This document shows, one piece after another, positions 14,209 through 15,621 of a stretch of 15,621 nt of DNA. Every line of letters starts with the position of its first letter. Positions within the stretch are counted from its first letter, which is position 1. The notes under the pieces are model-generated. The model worked only from the letters and a program-made list of their open reading frames with translations. It did not search any database and was not told where the DNA came from. This stretch comes from Eubacteriales bacterium (GTDB lineage Bacteria; Bacillota; Clostridia; Christensenellales; CAG-138). The stretch lies in assembly GCA_028701165.1 (NCBI GenBank), contig JAQVRG010000008.1, forward strand, positions 1-15,621, in the 5' to 3' direction. The position numbers and the translations under genes were made by a program.

Positions 14209-14500
14209 CGAAAACGCAAACCCACCGTATCCTTTTTCATACGCGCATGTCGGTTGCTTTACGCCTTTTTCGGCGGGCATATCGGCTTTGCCCCTTGCAA
14301 GCTTGCCGCCGAGCGCCTGTGTGCTCGTTTGGGCAAGGCCGCAACGGGCTTGGTCGCGCTGAGGGCATGATGCGCGTTATCGCAACGCCATGCTTGGAGA
14401 AATACTGTAAGGCGGATCGCGTTTAATAAAGTGGCAGAGCCATTCGTAAAAGCTACGGGGATCCGTGCATAAGCGTATGCGAAAATATGGGGAATAATAG
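14209..14500. other. Gene-free stretch with a nested hairpin
   Basis: No credible gene is seen. It contains a 10-bp palindrome GCAAGCTTGC (14297-14306) and a nested stem at 14302-14337 (CTTGCC/GGCAAG outside, GAGC/GCTC inside). No U-tract follows, so it is not a clear terminator. Confidence 0.45.
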
Positions 14501-14529
14501 TTGATTCCGGCGCGATTTATCGATATAAT
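14501..14529 (+). promoter_or_regulatory. Sigma-70 promoter for the SDR gene
   Basis: The -35 TTGATT (14501-14506), a 17-nt spacer and a perfect -10 TATAAT (14524-14529) predict a leader of about 110 nt before the ATG. Confidence 0.75.
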
Positions 14530-14648
14530 TTATCTATACAAAAACACAGCGTCTTCTTTACTTATCAGTACAATACGCGCGGGAACCATATCGTCGCATG
14601 CCGGTATAGCCGCCGCAAGAATTATAAAAAACAACAAGGAGGGTTAGT

Positions 14649-15404
14649 ATGAACGTATTCGATCTTACCGGAAAGGTTGCCGTGATTACGGGCGGCACGC
14701 GCGGCATCGGCATGGCGGCCGTAGAAAGATTTCTCGACTGCGGCGCGATCGTGATCCTGTTTGGCTCCCGTCAGGAGACGGTGGACAAGGCGCTTGCGGC
14801 TCTTGCGCAAAGCCGCCCCGGCGCGAAGGTAGAGGGCATGTGTCCCAACCTTTCCGACGCTGAGGCTGTCAAGGCCGCCTTTGCGCGGATCGTGGAAGAG
14901 CACGGCCGGCTGGACGTGCTCATCAATAACGCGGGCATTTCGCAGAGCCAAAGCCTATACGATTATAAGCCCGAGGACTTTGCAAAAATCATGGATCTGA
15001 ACGTAAAAGCTGTGTTTAACGGCTGCTACGCGGCGGCGCCCATTATGAAGCAGCAGGGCGGCGGCGTTATCCTAAACACCAGCTCCATGGTCAGCCTATA
15101 CGGCCAGCGTTCGGGCAGCGGCTATCCCACCTCCAAGTACGCCGTTAACGGTTTAACCAAATCCCTCGCACGAGAGCTTGGCCCCGATAACATCCGCGTG
15201 AACGCCGTGGCGCCGGGCGTGACGGATACCGATATGGTAGCGGCGTTGCCGGAGGCTTATAGAAAACCCATGCTCGCCGCCATTCCCATGCGCCGCTTCG
15301 GTACGGCCGAGGACGTGGCTAACGCGTTTTTGTATCTGGCGAGTGACATGGCGGCCTACGTTACCGGCGCAATCCTCAGCGTGGACGGCGGCTGCATGAT
15401 GTGA
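14649..15404 (+). CDS. Classical SDR-family oxidoreductase (FabG-like)
   Basis: The 251-residue protein is the normal length for a classical short-chain dehydrogenase. Visible motifs are the cofactor glycine motif TGGTRGIG (14-21), NNAG (93-96), the catalytic S146 in NTSSMVS, and Y159 and K163 in YPTSK. It ends in the usual VDGG segment. It catalyses NAD(P)(H)-dependent interconversion of a carbonyl and an alcohol; the best general match is the 3-oxoacyl-ACP-reductase-like group, but the substrate is open and a sugar or polyol dehydrogenase is equally possible. The ATG follows AAGGAGGG. The gene has its own promoter and a strong terminator, so it is monocistronic, and no fatty-acid genes are adjacent. 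Confidence 0.95.
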   Translation: MNVFDLTGKVAVITGGTRGIGMAAVERFLDCGAIVILFGSRQETVDKALAALAQSRPGAKVEGMCPNLSDAEAVKAAFARIVEEHGRLDVLINNAGISQSQSLYDYKPEDFAKIMDLNVKAVFNGCYAAAPIMKQQGGGVILNTSSMVSLYGQRSGSGYPTSKYAVNGLTKSLARELGPDNIRVNAVAPGVTDTDMVAALPEAYRKPMLAAIPMRRFGTAEDVANAFLYLASDMAAYVTGAILSVDGGCMM

Positions 15405-15433
15405 CGCGGCGCGGAATATCCTCTTAAACCGGA

Positions 15434-15468
15434 GGGCGGAGCGGCGTTTGCCGCTCCGCCCCCATTTT
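15434..15468 (+). terminator. Rho-independent terminator after the SDR gene
   Basis: A perfect 12-bp stem (15434-15445 with 15450-15461, starting GGGCGGAGCGGC) with loop GTTT is followed by CCATTTTTG. Confidence 0.9.
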
Positions 15469-15531
15469 TGCATAGCGCCGCAGGCAGTTGCCGCATCCGT
15501 TGCTAAAAGAATGGATTTGCGCGCGGAACTG

Positions 15532-15540
15532 TGCTATCAT
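15532..15540 (+). promoter_or_regulatory. Extended -10 promoter for the gene at the window end
   Basis: TGCTATCAT is one mismatch from the extended -10 seen elsewhere in the window, and lies about 57 nt before the next ATG. A GC hairpin (CGCGCG/CGCGCG, 15555-15571) lies in the leader. Confidence 0.5.
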
Positions 15541-15596
15541 CTATACTTAGCGTGCGCGCGATGGGCGCGCGAGAAACTTGCGAGGAGACGCGGCGG

Positions 15597-15621
15597 ATGA
15601 ACAAGCGGGATGTAACGGCTT
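15597..15621 (+). CDS. 5' end of an unidentified gene
   Basis: Only eight codons are present (MNKRDVTA), starting at an ATG behind GAGGAG at 8-9 nt spacing. The upstream promoter and leader support a real gene. The MNKRDV start is reminiscent of DUF4317-type proteins of Clostridia, but eight residues cannot support an assignment. Confidence 0.55.

Noticed and set aside
14236..14370. Frame reading LLYAFFGGHIGFAP as a possible TM2-domain remnant
   Set aside because: Only a short stretch resembles the motif. The rest does not fit, and there is no start or ribosome site.

Overview
The window reads like the chromosome of an anaerobic, moderate-GC member of the Bacillota (Clostridia grade; I cannot place it lower). 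The reasons are strong AGGAGG-type ribosome sites, extended -10 promoters, compact rho-independent terminators, a fused TAXI-type TRAP permease, a Na+-pump decarboxylase beta subunit and a Pit/DUF47 pair. No rRNA, tRNA, CRISPR array, transposase or phage gene was seen.

Region 1 (1-4140) is a mosaic of accessory genes and remnants. It opens with the 3' end of a hybrid sensor kinase carrying two receiver domains. A bidirectional terminator separates this from a convergent LysE-type exporter. Next come two 5'-truncated genes abutting head to head near 2570: the C-terminal part of a MalT-like LuxR regulator (minus) and the C-terminal half of an alpha/beta hydrolase (plus). A small membrane protein and a YbjQ-family protein follow, then a convergent AAC(6')-like GNAT acetyltransferase with a structured leader.

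Region 2 (4373-12228) is a transport block. It holds a small two-helix membrane protein and an orphan fused TRAP permease with a palindromic operator-like site upstream. Divergent from these is a pit-DUF47 phosphate operon, which begins with an unlisted 25-codon CxxC peptide whose stop overlaps the pit start. After that come an OadB-like sodium pump subunit with a 45-residue OadG-like partner but no carboxyltransferase or biotin protein, and an APC amino-acid permease with its own promoter and terminator. Several of these belong to families driven by, or able to generate, Na+ or H+ gradients, so the block may link ion-motive force to uptake of phosphate, organic acids and amino acids. That link is inference.

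Region 3 (12229-15621) holds a PEBP/YbhB-family protein (minus), a divergent alpha/beta hydrolase, an SDR oxidoreductase with a clear promoter and terminator, and the first eight codons of another gene.

The best candidates for new biology are the CxxC leader peptide coupled to pit, the OadB/mini-OadG pair without a decarboxylase, and the head-to-head truncation scar.
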